A stretch of 64,000 nucleotides of DNA, taken from the NCBI RefSeq assembly GCF_039544005.1, contig NZ_BAABKV010000001.1:3472001-3536000 (forward strand), read 5' to 3'. Position numbers and translations under genes: made by a program. The notes under the pieces are model-generated. The model worked only from the letters and a program-made list of their open reading frames with translations. It was not told where the DNA came from and searched no databases. Origin of the DNA: Kitasatospora paranensis. Its GTDB lineage: Bacteria > Actinomycetota > Actinomycetes > Streptomycetales > Streptomycetaceae. Positions 10,040 to 18,364 of the stretch are shown here, in pieces; within the stretch, counting starts at the first letter, position 1; each line of letters opens with the position of its first letter.

Positions 10040-10594
10040 TCAGTGCGCGGCGACGAGCGTCCCCGTCCGCTCCAGGGCCGCGGCGAAGGCGTCCACGACC
10101 GGCGTGAGCAGGACGTCCGTCTCGTGCTCGATCGCGGTGGTGCCGTCCTCCCGGACAGTGATGTGGCGGTCCAGGACGAACCAGCCCTGGGTGATGTGCC
10201 CGGCCCCCATCGAGCTGAGCACCGGGCGCAGGGCGTAGTCCACGGCGAGCACGTGCGCCGCCGAGCCGCCGGTCGCCAGCGGCAGCACGGCCTTGCCGCG
10301 CAGCGCGTACTGCGGCAGCACGTCGAGGAGGGTCTTGAGCAGGCCCGAGTAGGCGGCCTTGTACACGGGGGTGCCGATCACGATGCCGTCGGCGCGCGCG
10401 AAGAGCTCCAGGGCGCGGGCCATGTCGGGGTGCGAGGTGTCCGCGGTGAGCAGGGCCTCGGCCGGGAGGCTGCGGACCTCGAACGGGACGACCTCGTGGC
10501 CGTGCGCGGTGAGGCGGGCGTCGACGTGGCGCAGCAGCCGGGTGGTGCGGGAGGCGCGGGAGGGGGAGCCGGAGACGGACAGGACGGTGGCCAT
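10040..10594 (-). CDS. NAD(P)H-dependent FMN reductase (SsuE/MsuE type)
   Basis: 184 residues, start ATG 10594 with GAGGGAAC upstream as ribosome binding site. The flavodoxin-like NADPH-dependent FMN reductase fold is visible: VLSVSGSPSRASRTTRLL at the N-terminus (phosphate-binding loop), GIVIGTPVYKAAYSGLLKTLLD, and PLATGGSAAHVLAVDYALRPVL. SsuE-type enzymes supply reduced FMN to two-component monooxygenases such as the alkanesulfonate desulfonation system. No SsuD gene is adjacent. A 25-codon leader peptide lies 137 bases upstream on the same strand, typical of sulfur-assimilation operons in streptomycetes, which supports a sulfur role. Confidence 0.85.
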   Translation of the reverse strand: MATVLSVSGSPSRASRTTRLLRHVDARLTAHGHEVVPFEVRSLPAEALLTADTSHPDMARALELFARADGIVIGTPVYKAAYSGLLKTLLDVLPQYALRGKAVLPLATGGSAAHVLAVDYALRPVLSSMGAGHITQGWFVLDRHITVREDGTTAIEHETDVLLTPVVDAFAAALERTGTLVAAH

Positions 10595-10731
10595 GGTGTT
10601 CCCTCGGGTCGTGGCGGGGCGGGCGGCGGGCTTCCCCGGGCGGTAGCGGTGCGGGTGCGCACCCGCGGTGGGCGGGCTACGGCGCGACGCGACGGTGCGG
10701 GCGCGGGGAGGGTGGGACGGGAGCCGGACGG

Positions 10732-10809
10732 TCAGCCACGACACAGCGAGCGGGCCACACGCAGCAGGTCGACGTGCCGCCGACGCGTGAGGATCGTTCG
10801 CTGCTCCAT
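10732..10809 (-). CDS. Putative leader peptide with penultimate-region Cys
   Basis: A 25-codon frame, ATG 10809 to TGA 10732-10734, encodes MEQRTILTRRRHVDLLRVA followed by RSLCRG. It matches the streptomycete leader-peptide pattern RRHVDLLRV...CR that is found upstream of sulfur-metabolism genes and is thought to sense cysteine by attenuation. A good -35/-10 pair sits just upstream, and the TSS would fall at or next to the ATG, so the peptide may be translated leaderless. It precedes the SsuE-type FMN reductase gene on the same strand. The peptide identity is pattern-based, and the regulatory role is inference. Confidence 0.7.
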   Translation of the reverse strand: MEQRTILTRRRHVDLLRVARSLCRG

Positions 10810-10815
10810 GCCGTC

Positions 10816-10845
10816 ATGCAAGCACGCGCCGTTTCGGCCGGTCAA
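10816..10845 (-). promoter_or_regulatory. Promoter of the leader peptide/FMN reductase unit
   Basis: Read on the minus strand, TTGACC (10845-10840) and TTGCAT (10821-10816) are separated by 18 bases. The leader peptide ATG follows six bases after the -10 box, so transcription would start at or very near the start codon. Confidence 0.5.
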
Positions 10846-10966
10846 GGTTGGTTCCAGCAGGTGAACATTCCGCCGAACCGTCCGTTCCGTGCATCAAAAC
10901 GGATACAAGGGGCCCTGCGCGGGGCCGGGCGTACTGCGGGGGCGGCTTTCGGGCATCCTCTCCACC

Positions 10967-12368
10967 ATGAACACGTGGCAGGAGGACCGCCCGCAGGGGG
11001 CGGCGCGAACGCGCAGGGCGACGGCGGGTACCGCCGGGGCGGGTCGGCCGCCGAGCCGCCGCTGCCGCCGGAGCTCAACCCGCGCGGCGCCGGCGCGGCA
11101 CCCCGGCCGTACGGGGCGCCCGACGGCCGCGGCCAGGTCGGCCCGCAGGGCGGTCAGGCCTCCCCCGGTGTCCAGGGCACGCCCTACGGATCGGGCGGCC
11201 CGGGGGCCCCGGCCGGGTACGGCGGCCCGGGTGGGCCGATCCCGCCGCAGGCCGGCTACGGCTCGGCCCGGCCGCAGCCCGGGTACGGCGGCCCGGGGGC
11301 CCGGGCGGGCCCGGCGGTCCTGACGGCCCGCACGGTCCGGGCGGGTCCGGTCCGGCGGCGCAGGGTTCGCCGTCGCGCTGGTCGCGCGGCCGCACGATCA
11401 AGGTGGCCGCGCTGTCGCTGGTCGGCGCGCTGCTGGTGACGGGTGTCGGCACGTACTTCTGGGCGGACTCCAAGCTCAACCACGAGAACGTGCTCGCCCC
11501 GTACGACGGCCGGCCGGCCGCCGGGAAGGGCACCAACTGGCTGATCGTCGGCTCGGACAGCCGCCAGGGCCTGACCGACGCCGACGAGACCGCGCTGCAC
11601 ACCGGCTCCGCGCAGGGCAAGCGCAGCGACTCGATGATGATCCTGCACATCGGCGACCACGGGAACACGCTGATGTCGATCCCGCGCGACTCCTGGGTGC
11701 AGATTCCGGCGCACCTGGACACCAGCGGCAGCGGCAAGACCATCAAGGCCACCGACTCGAAGATCAACGCGTCCTTCGCGAACGGCGGCGGCCGGCTGCT
11801 GGTGCAGACCGTGGAGACCCGGACGGGCATCCACATCGACCACTACGCGGAGATCGGCTTCGCCGGCTTCGTCGGAATCGTCGACTCGGTCGGCGGCGTG
11901 GACATGTGCATCGACCAGGCCGTCAAGGACCGCGACTCGGGCCTGGACCTGAAGGCGGGCTGCCAGACGCTCAGCGGCACGCAGTCGCTGGCCTTCGTGC
12001 GGCAGCGGCACCAGATGGCCGACCAGGACCTCGGCCGGATGCGCAACCAGCAGAAGTTCCTGGGTGCGCTGGCCAAGCAGGCGGCGTCCCCGGCGACCCT
12101 GCTGAACCCGTTCACCTTCTACCCGATGGTGAGTTCGAGCCTCGGCACGCTGATCGTCGACAACGACACCGGCCTGACCGACCTGGGCTCGATGTTCCTC
12201 GCCATGAAGAGCGTCTCCGGTGGCGGCGGCAAGAGCATCACGGTGCCGATCGGCAACGCCAACTACCGGACGCCGACCGGCGAATCGGCCGTCAAGTGGG
12301 ACGCGGCGAAGTCGCAGGCGGTGTTCGACGCCTTCAAGAACGACACCGCGGTGCCGGACACCAAGTAG
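10967..12368 (+). CDS. LCP family glycopolymer ligase without LytR_C (two frameshifts)
   Basis: About 467 residues when repaired, start ATG 10967 (MNTWQEDRPQG). Two frame breaks, near 11000 and 11295, both lie in G-runs and are each repaired by adding one G. The repaired N-terminus is a long cytoplasmic Gly/Pro/Tyr-rich segment with PGYGGPGGPGG-like repeats, then SRGRTIKVAALSLVGALL begins the membrane span. The LCP domain follows: IVGSDSRQG, SIPRDSWVQIP, KINASFANGG, IDHYAEIGF and VRQRHQMADQDLGRMRNQQ. It ends shortly after the LCP domain, so unlike its neighbours it lacks LytR_C. Function by family is attachment of glycopolymers to peptidoglycan. The collagen-like N-terminal tail may be an interaction or localisation segment. 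Confidence 0.88.
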
Positions 12369-12393
12369 CTGCCGGGCACCACGCGGCGGCGCC

Positions 12394-12441
12394 CGCCGGG
12401 GGCCGCGCGCCGGGCGAGAGCTCCGCGCGCGGCCCCCGGCG
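12394..12441 (+). terminator. Strong hairpin terminator after LCP gene
   Basis: CGCCGGGGGCCGCGCGC (12394-12410) is perfectly complementary to GCGCGCGGCCCCCGGCG (12425-12441), a 17-bp stem with a 14-base loop, 26 bases after the LCP stop codon. Confidence 0.8.
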
Positions 12442-12495
12442 CGTTCCTGCCGGCCCTGCGGCACGGAGGGTGTCCACCCGGTCACAATGTGCCGC

Positions 12496-13023
12496 ATGTC
12501 ACTGGTCACCGCTCTGATCCGCCACCGCCGCCACCCGCTGTTCGGCCGCCTCGTCCAGGAGGCCCTCGCGCTGTACGGCATGGAGGTGCCCGCCGCAGTC
12601 GAGATCGGCCCCGGGCTGGTCGTGTTCCACCGCGGCTTCGGCACCGTGCTCCACCCGTACACCACGATCGGCGCCGGGGTGACGCTCTACAACGGCGTCA
12701 CGATCGGCCGGGCGGACCCGTGGGTGCCGCAGGAGGAGAGCGCGATGCGGCGGGTGGTGCTGGAGGACGGGGTGGTGGTCTGCGCCGGGGCGAAGATCGT
12801 CTGCAAGACGGGCGTCCTCACCGTCGGCGCCGGCACGATCGTCGGCGCCAACGCCGTCCTGACCCGCTCCACCGGCCCGGACGAGATCTGGGCCGGCCTG
12901 CCCGCCCGGCGGGTGGGCACGCGCGGGCCGGCGCACGGAGCCCCCGGCCCGCGAGCGCTGCGCTCGCCGACCGGGGGCTCTCGGGTGATCCGGGCCTGCC
13001 CTACGGGAGGTTGCGGGCCATGA
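12496..13023 (+). CDS. Serine acetyltransferase-like hexapeptide acyltransferase
   Basis: 175 residues from ATG 12496 (MSLVTALIRHRRHPLFGRLV). An in-frame ATG at 12487 is possible, but CACAAT seven bases before 12496 looks like a -10 box, favouring a leaderless start there. The body is a left-handed beta-helix with CysE-like features: IGPGLVVFHRGFGTVLHPYTTIGAG, LYNGVTIGR, VLEDGVVVCAGAKIV and VGAGTIVGANAVL. It lacks the N-terminal helical domain of full CysE. The last 30-odd residues are low-complexity and are encoded across a terminator hairpin and into the 3' end of the opposite gene, so the true end may be earlier. Substrate unknown. Confidence 0.75.
   Translation: MSLVTALIRHRRHPLFGRLVQEALALYGMEVPAAVEIGPGLVVFHRGFGTVLHPYTTIGAGVTLYNGVTIGRADPWVPQEESAMRRVVLEDGVVVCAGAKIVCKTGVLTVGAGTIVGANAVLTRSTGPDEIWAGLPARRVGTRGPAHGAPGPRALRSPTGGSRVIRACPTGGCGP
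12938..12980. terminator. Bidirectional terminator inside the convergent 3' ends
   Basis: GAGCCCCCGG (12938-12947) pairs with CCGGGGGCTC (12971-12980), and the loop holds a second inverted pair GCGAGCG/CGCTCGC. The hairpin lies between the acyltransferase gene and the convergent acyl-CoA dehydrogenase gene, within the apparent C-terminal codons of the former. Confidence 0.75.
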
Positions 13024-14164
13024 CGATGCGCTGGACCTGGTTGGTGCCCTCGTAGATCTGGGTGATCTTGGCGTCGCGCATCATCCGCTCGACGGGGTAG
13101 TCGCGGGTGTAGCCGTAGCCGCCGAGGAGCTGGACGGCGTCGGTGGTGATCTCCATCGCGGCGTCGGAGGCGTAGCACTTGGCGGCGGCGCCGAAGAAGG
13201 TGAGGTCGCTGTCGGTGCGCTGGGAGCGGGCGGCGGCGGCGTAGGTGAGCTGGCGGGCGGCCTCCAGCTTCATGGCCATGTCGGCGAGCATGAACTGGAC
13301 GCCCTGGAACTCGGCGATGGCCTTGCCGAACTGCTTGCGTTCCTGGACGTAGCCCTTGGCGTAGTCGAGGGCGCCCTGGGCGATGCCGACGGCCTGGGCG
13401 GCGATGGTGACGCGGGTGTGGTCGAGGGTCTTCATGGCGGTGGCGAAGCCGGTGCCCTCGGCGCCGATCATGCGGTCGGCGGGGATGCGGACGTTGTCGA
13501 AGTAGACCTCGCGGGTCGGGGAGCCCTTGATGCCGAGCTTCTTCTCCGGGGCGCCGAAGGAGACGCCCTCGTCGTCCTTCTCGACCACGAACGCGGAGAT
13601 GCCGCGGGAGCGCAGGGCGGGGTCGGTGACGGCCATGACGGTGTAGAACTCGGAGACGCCGGCGTTGGTGATCCACCGCTTGACGCCGTTGAGGACCCAG
13701 GAGTCGCCGTCGCGCACGGCGCGGGTCCTCATCCCGGCCGCGTCGGAGCCGGCCTCGGGCTCGGACAGGCAGTAGGAGAACATGCCCTCGCCGCGGGCGA
13801 GCGCGCCCAGGTACTTGGCCTTGAGCTCCTCGGAGCCGGAGAGCTGGACGGGCAGCGAGCCGAGCTTGTTGACCGCGGGGATCAGCGAGGACGAGGCGCA
13901 GACCCGGGCGACCTCCTCGATGACGAGCACGGTGGCCAGCGCGTCCGCGCCCGCGCCGCCGTACTCCTCGGGCACGTGCACCGCGTGCAGGTCGTTGGCC
14001 TGCAGCGCGTCCAGCGCCTCCTGCGGGAACCGGCCCTGCTCGTCGACGTCCGCCGCGAACGGGGCGATCTTCGCCTCGGCGAGCGCGCGCACCGACTCAC
14101 GGAGCATGTCGTGCTCCTCGCTGAGCCGGAAGAGGTCGAAGTCCGCTCCGGAGTTGCCCGCCAT
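13001..14164 (-). CDS. Acyl-CoA dehydrogenase
   Basis: 387 residues, start ATG 14164 (MAGNSGADFDLFRLSEEH). It has the full three-domain acyl-CoA dehydrogenase fold: N-terminal helical domain, middle beta domain with YCLSEPEAGSDAAG and WITNAGVSEFY for FAD binding, and C-terminal helical domain with ERKQFGKAIAEFQ, QLLGGYGYTRDYPVERMMRDAKI and IYEGTNQVQRIVMAR. The catalytic base position is the Glu in QIYEGTN, as in short- and branched-chain enzymes. It oxidises an acyl-CoA to the enoyl-CoA with electrons going to ETF in the cytoplasm. No ETF or other beta-oxidation gene is adjacent. The 3' end overlaps the convergent acyltransferase frame by 23 bases. Confidence 0.93.
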   Translation of the reverse strand: MAGNSGADFDLFRLSEEHDMLRESVRALAEAKIAPFAADVDEQGRFPQEALDALQANDLHAVHVPEEYGGAGADALATVLVIEEVARVCASSSLIPAVNKLGSLPVQLSGSEELKAKYLGALARGEGMFSYCLSEPEAGSDAAGMRTRAVRDGDSWVLNGVKRWITNAGVSEFYTVMAVTDPALRSRGISAFVVEKDDEGVSFGAPEKKLGIKGSPTREVYFDNVRIPADRMIGAEGTGFATAMKTLDHTRVTIAAQAVGIAQGALDYAKGYVQERKQFGKAIAEFQGVQFMLADMAMKLEAARQLTYAAAARSQRTDSDLTFFGAAAKCYASDAAMEITTDAVQLLGGYGYTRDYPVERMMRDAKITQIYEGTNQVQRIVMARNLP

Positions 14165-14185
14165 GTGTTTCGCCCCTCGACCGTG

Positions 14186-14199
14186 TTAATTACCGTTAA
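14186..14199 (-). promoter_or_regulatory. AT-rich promoter/operator candidate upstream of acyl-CoA dehydrogenase
   Basis: TTAATTACCGTTAA is strikingly AT-rich against the surrounding DNA and lies 21-35 bases before the ATG at 14164. TTAA occurs at both ends. It may hold the -10 box and a binding site for a fatty-acid or acyl-CoA responsive repressor. No specific regulator can be named. Confidence 0.4.
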
Positions 14200-14230
14200 G
14201 TAGCACAAGCGCGACCCATTGTAGGCACCC

Positions 14231-14277
14231 CCGCGCCCGCCCCGCACCCGCCCCGCACCCGCCCCGCCCGGGCGCGG
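14231..14277 (-). terminator. Hairpin with short tandem repeats after LCP gene
   Basis: CCGCGCCCG (14231-14239) pairs with CGGGCGCGG (14269-14277). The loop consists of repeats of an 11-base unit close to CCCGCACCCGC. It directly abuts the stop codon of the minus-strand LCP gene ending at 14278. Confidence 0.5.
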
Positions 14278-15486
14278 TCAGCGGACGCTGTCGCCGAGGG
14301 TGTCGCTGGTGGTCCGGTGCTGGGCCAGGTAGGCGTCCATCCGGTCGCTGCGGACGGCCTCCCAGAGCGTGGTGGCGGCCGCGTCGTCCAGCAGCACCAC
14401 CGACTGGCCCTGGACGGTGTCGAAGCCGCCGAAGGGGGCGTTCATGAACCGCACGCCGTCCGGGCGCAGCCCCCGCATGCTCCACGCGAGGTCGTAGAGG
14501 TCGCTGTTGCTGAGCCGGTCGTCGACGCTGACCACGTCGCCGACCGCCTTCAGCAGGCCGGTCAGCCGGGTCGGGTTGCCGAGCGTGCCGGCGTTCATCG
14601 TCTGCAGCATCAGCGCGCGGAGGAAGTTCTGCTGCCGCTTGGTGCGGTCCAGGTCGCCGTTGGGCAGGCCGTAGCGCTCCCGGACGTACAGCAGCGCCTG
14701 GTCGCCGCTCATGTGGTGGGTGCCGGCATCCCACTGGCGGGCGTCGCCGCGGGCCTCGATGGTCTGCGGAATGGTGATGTCGACGCCGCCGACGGCATCG
14801 GTGAGGGCCCGGAACCCGTTCCAGTCGATCACCGCGATGTGGTCGACCCTGATGTGGGTGAGGTCCTGCACGGTCTCCACCATGAGCGCGGGGCCGCCCC
14901 AGGAGTAGGCCGCGTTGATCTTGGCCTTGCCGTGGCCGGGTACGTCGACCAGGGTGTCGCGGGCGATCGAGATGATCGCCGCGCTCTTCCGGTCGGCCGA
15001 GATGTGCAGCAGCATCATGGTGTCGCTGCGCTGCGCGCCGGCCTTCCAGGCGGGCGCCTTGGCGTCCTTGCCGGTGGTGGCGACGTCCGAGCGGGCGTCC
15101 AGGCCGACCAGCAGGAAGGTGGTGCCGGCGCCCGGCACGGCCGACGGCTGGGCGGAGGCCGGCACGGTCGGGAAGGCGTTCGGGATGCGCGGCACCGCGG
15201 ACGCGTAGTGGTCGACCGTCCAGTACGCGACGCCGAACAGGCCGAGGGCCAGGACGAGCAGGACGGCCAGCGTGCCGATCAGCACCCGGCGGGTGCGACG
15301 CCGGCGCCGGGCCTCGCCGCCGGCCGCCGCCGCGCCGCCGGCGTCCGGGCCCTCCGGCCCGCCACCGCCCGGATCCTCCCCGTCCCCGGCCGGGCCGTCC
15401 GCCGGCTCCCCGTCCGCTTCGTGGTCGAACAGACTCAACGACTCCGGGCGCTCCCCACCGGCTTCCCCGCGCTCCCTCGCTGCCAT
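14278..15486 (-). CDS. LCP family glycopolymer ligase without LytR_C
   Basis: 402 residues, start ATG 15486. An acidic and Gly-rich cytoplasmic tail of about 60 residues with RRRRRTRRV precedes a membrane span near residues 68-90 (VLIGTLAVLLVLALGLFGVA). The LCP domain follows with LLVGLDARSDV, DTMMLLHISAD, SIARDTLVDVPGHGKAKINAAYSWGG, RVDHIAVIDW and VRERYGLPNGDLDRTKRQQ. The motif reads SIARD rather than SIPRD, but the catalytic Arg and Asp are kept. There is no LytR_C domain. The gene is divergent from the UDP-glucose dehydrogenase gene, about 220 bases apart. Function by family: glycopolymer transfer to peptidoglycan. Confidence 0.92.
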   Translation of the reverse strand: MAARERGEAGGERPESLSLFDHEADGEPADGPAGDGEDPGGGGPEGPDAGGAAAAGGEARRRRRTRRVLIGTLAVLLVLALGLFGVAYWTVDHYASAVPRIPNAFPTVPASAQPSAVPGAGTTFLLVGLDARSDVATTGKDAKAPAWKAGAQRSDTMMLLHISADRKSAAIISIARDTLVDVPGHGKAKINAAYSWGGPALMVETVQDLTHIRVDHIAVIDWNGFRALTDAVGGVDITIPQTIEARGDARQWDAGTHHMSGDQALLYVRERYGLPNGDLDRTKRQQNFLRALMLQTMNAGTLGNPTRLTGLLKAVGDVVSVDDRLSNSDLYDLAWSMRGLRPDGVRFMNAPFGGFDTVQGQSVVLLDDAAATTLWEAVRSDRMDAYLAQHRTTSDTLGDSVR

Positions 15487-15704
15487 GCGCGCATTCTGCC
15501 GCCCCGTACGGCCGTACGGATACGGGTCGGGGATTCGAGCCGGAGCCGCAATCCGGCCGTGACCGGGCCGGGCCCCGCGCGCCCGCGCGGACCGGGGCTG
15601 CGGCCACCGGCCGCTGGGCCGGGGCGCCGGGCCCGGATACCATCGGTGGCTGCGGCCGCCCGTACCCCGGGACGGCCCGCCAACCTGGACTGAAGGGGAA
15701 GCCC

Positions 15705-17047
15705 GTGGCCCTCCGCATCACGGTGATCGGCACCGGTTACCTCGGCGCGACGCATGCCGCCTGCATGGCCGAGCTCGGCTTCGAGGTGCTCGGCCTCGAC
15801 ATCGACCCCGAGAAGATCGCGTCGCTCGCCGCGGGCCGCGTGCCGATGTACGAGCCCGGCCTGGCCGACCTGCTGGTGAAGCACGTCCCGGGGCACGAGG
15901 GCTCCACCGGCCGGCTGCGCTTCACGGACTCCTGGGAGGAGGTCGCCGAGTTCGGCGACGTCCACTTCATCTGCACCAACACCCCGCAGAAGAAGGGCGA
16001 GTTCGCCGCCGACATGAGCTATGTCGACAGCGCGCTCGACTCGCTGGCGGTGCACCTGACCCGGCCGACCCTGGTGGTCGGCAAGTCCACCGTCCCGGTC
16101 GGCTCGGCGAGCCGGCTGGCGGAGCGCCTGGCCGCCCTGGCCCCGGTCGGCGAGGCCGCCGAGCTGGCCTGGAACCCGGAGTTCCTGCGCGAGGGCTTCG
16201 CGGTCGGCGACACCCTGCACCCGGACCGGCTGGTGGTCGGCGTGCGCACCGAGCGCGCCGAGCAGCTGCTGCGCGAGGTCTACGCGACGCCGATCGCCGA
16301 GGGCGTGCCCTTCGTGGTGACCGACTTCCCGACCGCCGAGCTGGTCAAGGCCGCCGCCAACTCCTTCCTCGCCACCAAGATCTCGTTCATCAACGCGATG
16401 GCGGAGGTCTGCGAGAGCGCGGGCGCCGACGTCGTCCAGCTCTCCAAGGCGCTGTCGTACGACACGCGGATCGGCGGGAAGTTCCTCAACGCCGGGCTCG
16501 GCTTCGGCGGCGGCTGCCTGCCCAAGGACATCCGGGCGTTCATGGCCCGGGCCGGGGAGCTGGGCGCCGACCAGGCGCTGACCTTCCTGCGCGAGGTCGA
16601 CTCGATCAACATGCGGCGCCGCTCCCGGATGGTGGAGCTGGCCCGCGAGCAGTGCGGCGGCGGCTTCCTGGGCCGGCGGGTGGCGGTGCTCGGCGCCGCC
16701 TTCAAGCCGAACTCGGACGACATCCGCGACTCCCCGCGCTGAACGTCGCCGGCCAGATCCAGCTCCAGGGTGCCCAGGTCACCGTCTACGACCCGAAGGC
16801 CGTGGACAACGCCCGCAAGATGTTCCCCAGCCTGTCGTACGCGGCCTCGGCGCTGGAGGCCGTCCAGGGCGCCCACGTGGTGCTGCACCTGACGGAGTGG
16901 CAGGAGTTCCGGGAGCTCGACCCGGTCGAGGTCGGCGAACTCGTCGCCGAGCGCCGGATCCTGGACGGCCGCAACGTGCTGGACGGCGCCGCCTGGCGGG
17001 CGGCCGGCTGGACGTACCGCGCGATGGGCCGCCCGGTCACGGAATGA
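15705..17047 (+). CDS. UDP-glucose/GDP-mannose 6-dehydrogenase (frameshifted near 16737)
   Basis: About 447 residues when repaired, start GTG 15705 with GAAGGGGA upstream. The N-terminal NAD-binding motif VIGTGYLGATHAACMAELG, the central VKAAANSFLATKISFIN with the catalytic Lys, and GLGFGGGCLPKD with the catalytic Cys identify a UDP-glucose 6-dehydrogenase. The frame breaks at GACTCCCCGCGCTG near 16737. One added G restores DDIRDSPALNVA and the C-terminal UDP-binding domain (VTVYDPKAVDNARKMFP). It oxidises UDP-glucose to UDP-glucuronate in the cytoplasm with two NAD+, feeding uronic-acid polymers. The LCP genes and the amino-sugar acetyltransferase nearby fit this. A GATACCAT -10-like box lies at 15636-15643. 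The break looks like a sequencing error. Confidence 0.9.
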
Positions 17048-17075
17048 CCGGCGCCGCGGGCCGGTTGTCCCCGTC

Positions 17076-17483
17076 ATGACGTACGGAGACGACGCGACCG
17101 TCCGCAGGATCCTCCAGGACGACGGCGACACCTGGGCGGTGGTCGGCCTGTCCTCCAACACCCGGCGGGCCGCGCACGGGGTCGCCCGGGTGCTGCAGCG
17201 GGCGGGCAAGCGGGTGGTGCCCGTCCACCCGAAGGCCGAGACGGTGCTCGGCGAGCAGGGCTACGCCACGCTCGCCGACATCCCGTTCCCGGTCGACGTG
17301 GTGGACGTCTTCGTGAACAGCGGCCTGGCCGGCGGGATCGCCGACCAGGCCGTCGCCGTGGGCGCGAAGGCGGTCTGGTTCCAGCTCGACGTGGTCGACG
17401 AGGCCGCCTTCGACCGCACCACGGCAGCGGGGCTCGACATGGTCATGGACAAGTGCCCGGCCATCGAACTCCCGCTGCTGTAG
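17076..17483 (+). CDS. CoA-binding protein (YccU-like)
   Basis: 135 residues, start ATG 17076. This is a single Rossmann CoA-binding domain: TWAVVGLSSNTRRAAHGVARVLQ (nucleotide-binding loop), RVVPVHPKAETVLGEQGYATLADIPFPVDVVDVFV and VWFQLDVVDEAAFDRTTAAGLDMVMDKCPAIE. Length and motifs match the stand-alone YccU family related to the CoA-binding domain of succinyl-CoA synthetase alpha and protein acetyltransferases. The physiological role is not established. It begins 28 bases after the UDP-glucose dehydrogenase stop, so it may be cotranscribed. Confidence 0.88.
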   Translation: MTYGDDATVRRILQDDGDTWAVVGLSSNTRRAAHGVARVLQRAGKRVVPVHPKAETVLGEQGYATLADIPFPVDVVDVFVNSGLAGGIADQAVAVGAKAVWFQLDVVDEAAFDRTTAAGLDMVMDKCPAIELPLL

Positions 17484-17502
17484 CGCGCACCGGGCGGCGC
17501 CG

Positions 17503-18332
17503 TCAGGCCAGCGGCACCGCGATGTCGCAGACCGGGTCGGCCTCGCCGGCCGCCGCCCAGTCGGCGAAGTAGACCTCGCGGGGGCGCCCTCGACGGTGCG
17601 GCCCTCCCGCTTCGCCCACTCGTGCACCGCGTCGAAGGCCGACAGGATCTGCGGGTACGCGACCTGGGCCTTGGTGATCCGGGCGAAGGCCTCCCGGTGC
17701 GCCGGCTCGACGCGGTGCGGGTGCGCCGGAGAGGCGCCCGCCGGCGGGCGGATCGGCACGCACACCTCCACCGGGCCGTCGCTGTCCTCGTTGACCTCGC
17801 CGTGGTAGATCACGAACGGCGCCCCCACCACGCCGCCGAGGCCCTGAGCCGCCGCGGCCAGCCGGTCGCACGCCTGGGGGATCCAGGTCGGCAGGTCCTC
17901 CGGCCGGGCGTGCCGCTGCTCGGTGAGCACCGGCTGCTCCGGCACCTCGCGCTCCTCGATCTCGTACATGTCCGGTCTCCCTTCGTCTCCTGACAGTCGG
18001 ATGCGGAGGTGCACGGCGAGCTCCCGCTGCCCGGCGAGCCTGCGCTCCACGGACTCCCAGTAGGCCGCCACCAGGGCGGCCGCCTCGGGCCCGGGCACGG
18101 CCAGGACCTCGGCCACCGTCGCCAGCGGCATGTCCAGCCCGCGCAGCCGCACGATCAGCCGGGCCTGCGCCAGCCGGCTCTCCCGGTAGTACCGGTAGCC
18201 GCTGACCGGGTCGACCCGGTCGGGCGGCAGCAGTCCCTGCCGGTCGTACAACCGCAGCGCCTTCGGCGAGAGCCGGGCCCGGCGGGCGAACGCCCCGATG
18301 CCCAGCAGTGCTTCGTCCTCCACGCCCTCCAC
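17503..18332 (-). CDS. MerR family regulator with GyrI-like effector domain (frameshifted near 17582)
   Basis: About 276 residues when repaired. The N-terminus is a MerR HTH: LLGIGAFARRARLSPKALRLYDRQGLL, then VDPVSGYRYYRESRLAQARLI. A coiled dimerisation helix and a GyrI/AraC-type effector-binding domain follow (VLTEQRHARPEDLPTWIPQ, FVIYHGEVN, VEVCVPI). The frame breaks near 17582 in a CCCCC run, and one added C restores EGAPREVYFADWAAAG and the end DIAVPLA. The start is ambiguous: GTG at 18332 or 18323, with GGAGG just before the latter. It probably activates a drug-efflux gene upon binding of a small aromatic or cationic compound, as in BmrR/TipA relatives. The target is not visible. Confidence 0.82.
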
Positions 18333-18364
18333 GCTCCCGTCTGCCCCAGGGGCAAGGTCAACCG

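Noticed and set aside
14231..14277. Short tandem repeats resembling a mini-array
   Set aside because: Only about two 11-base GC-rich units, lying in the loop of a terminator hairpin. No spacers, so not CRISPR.
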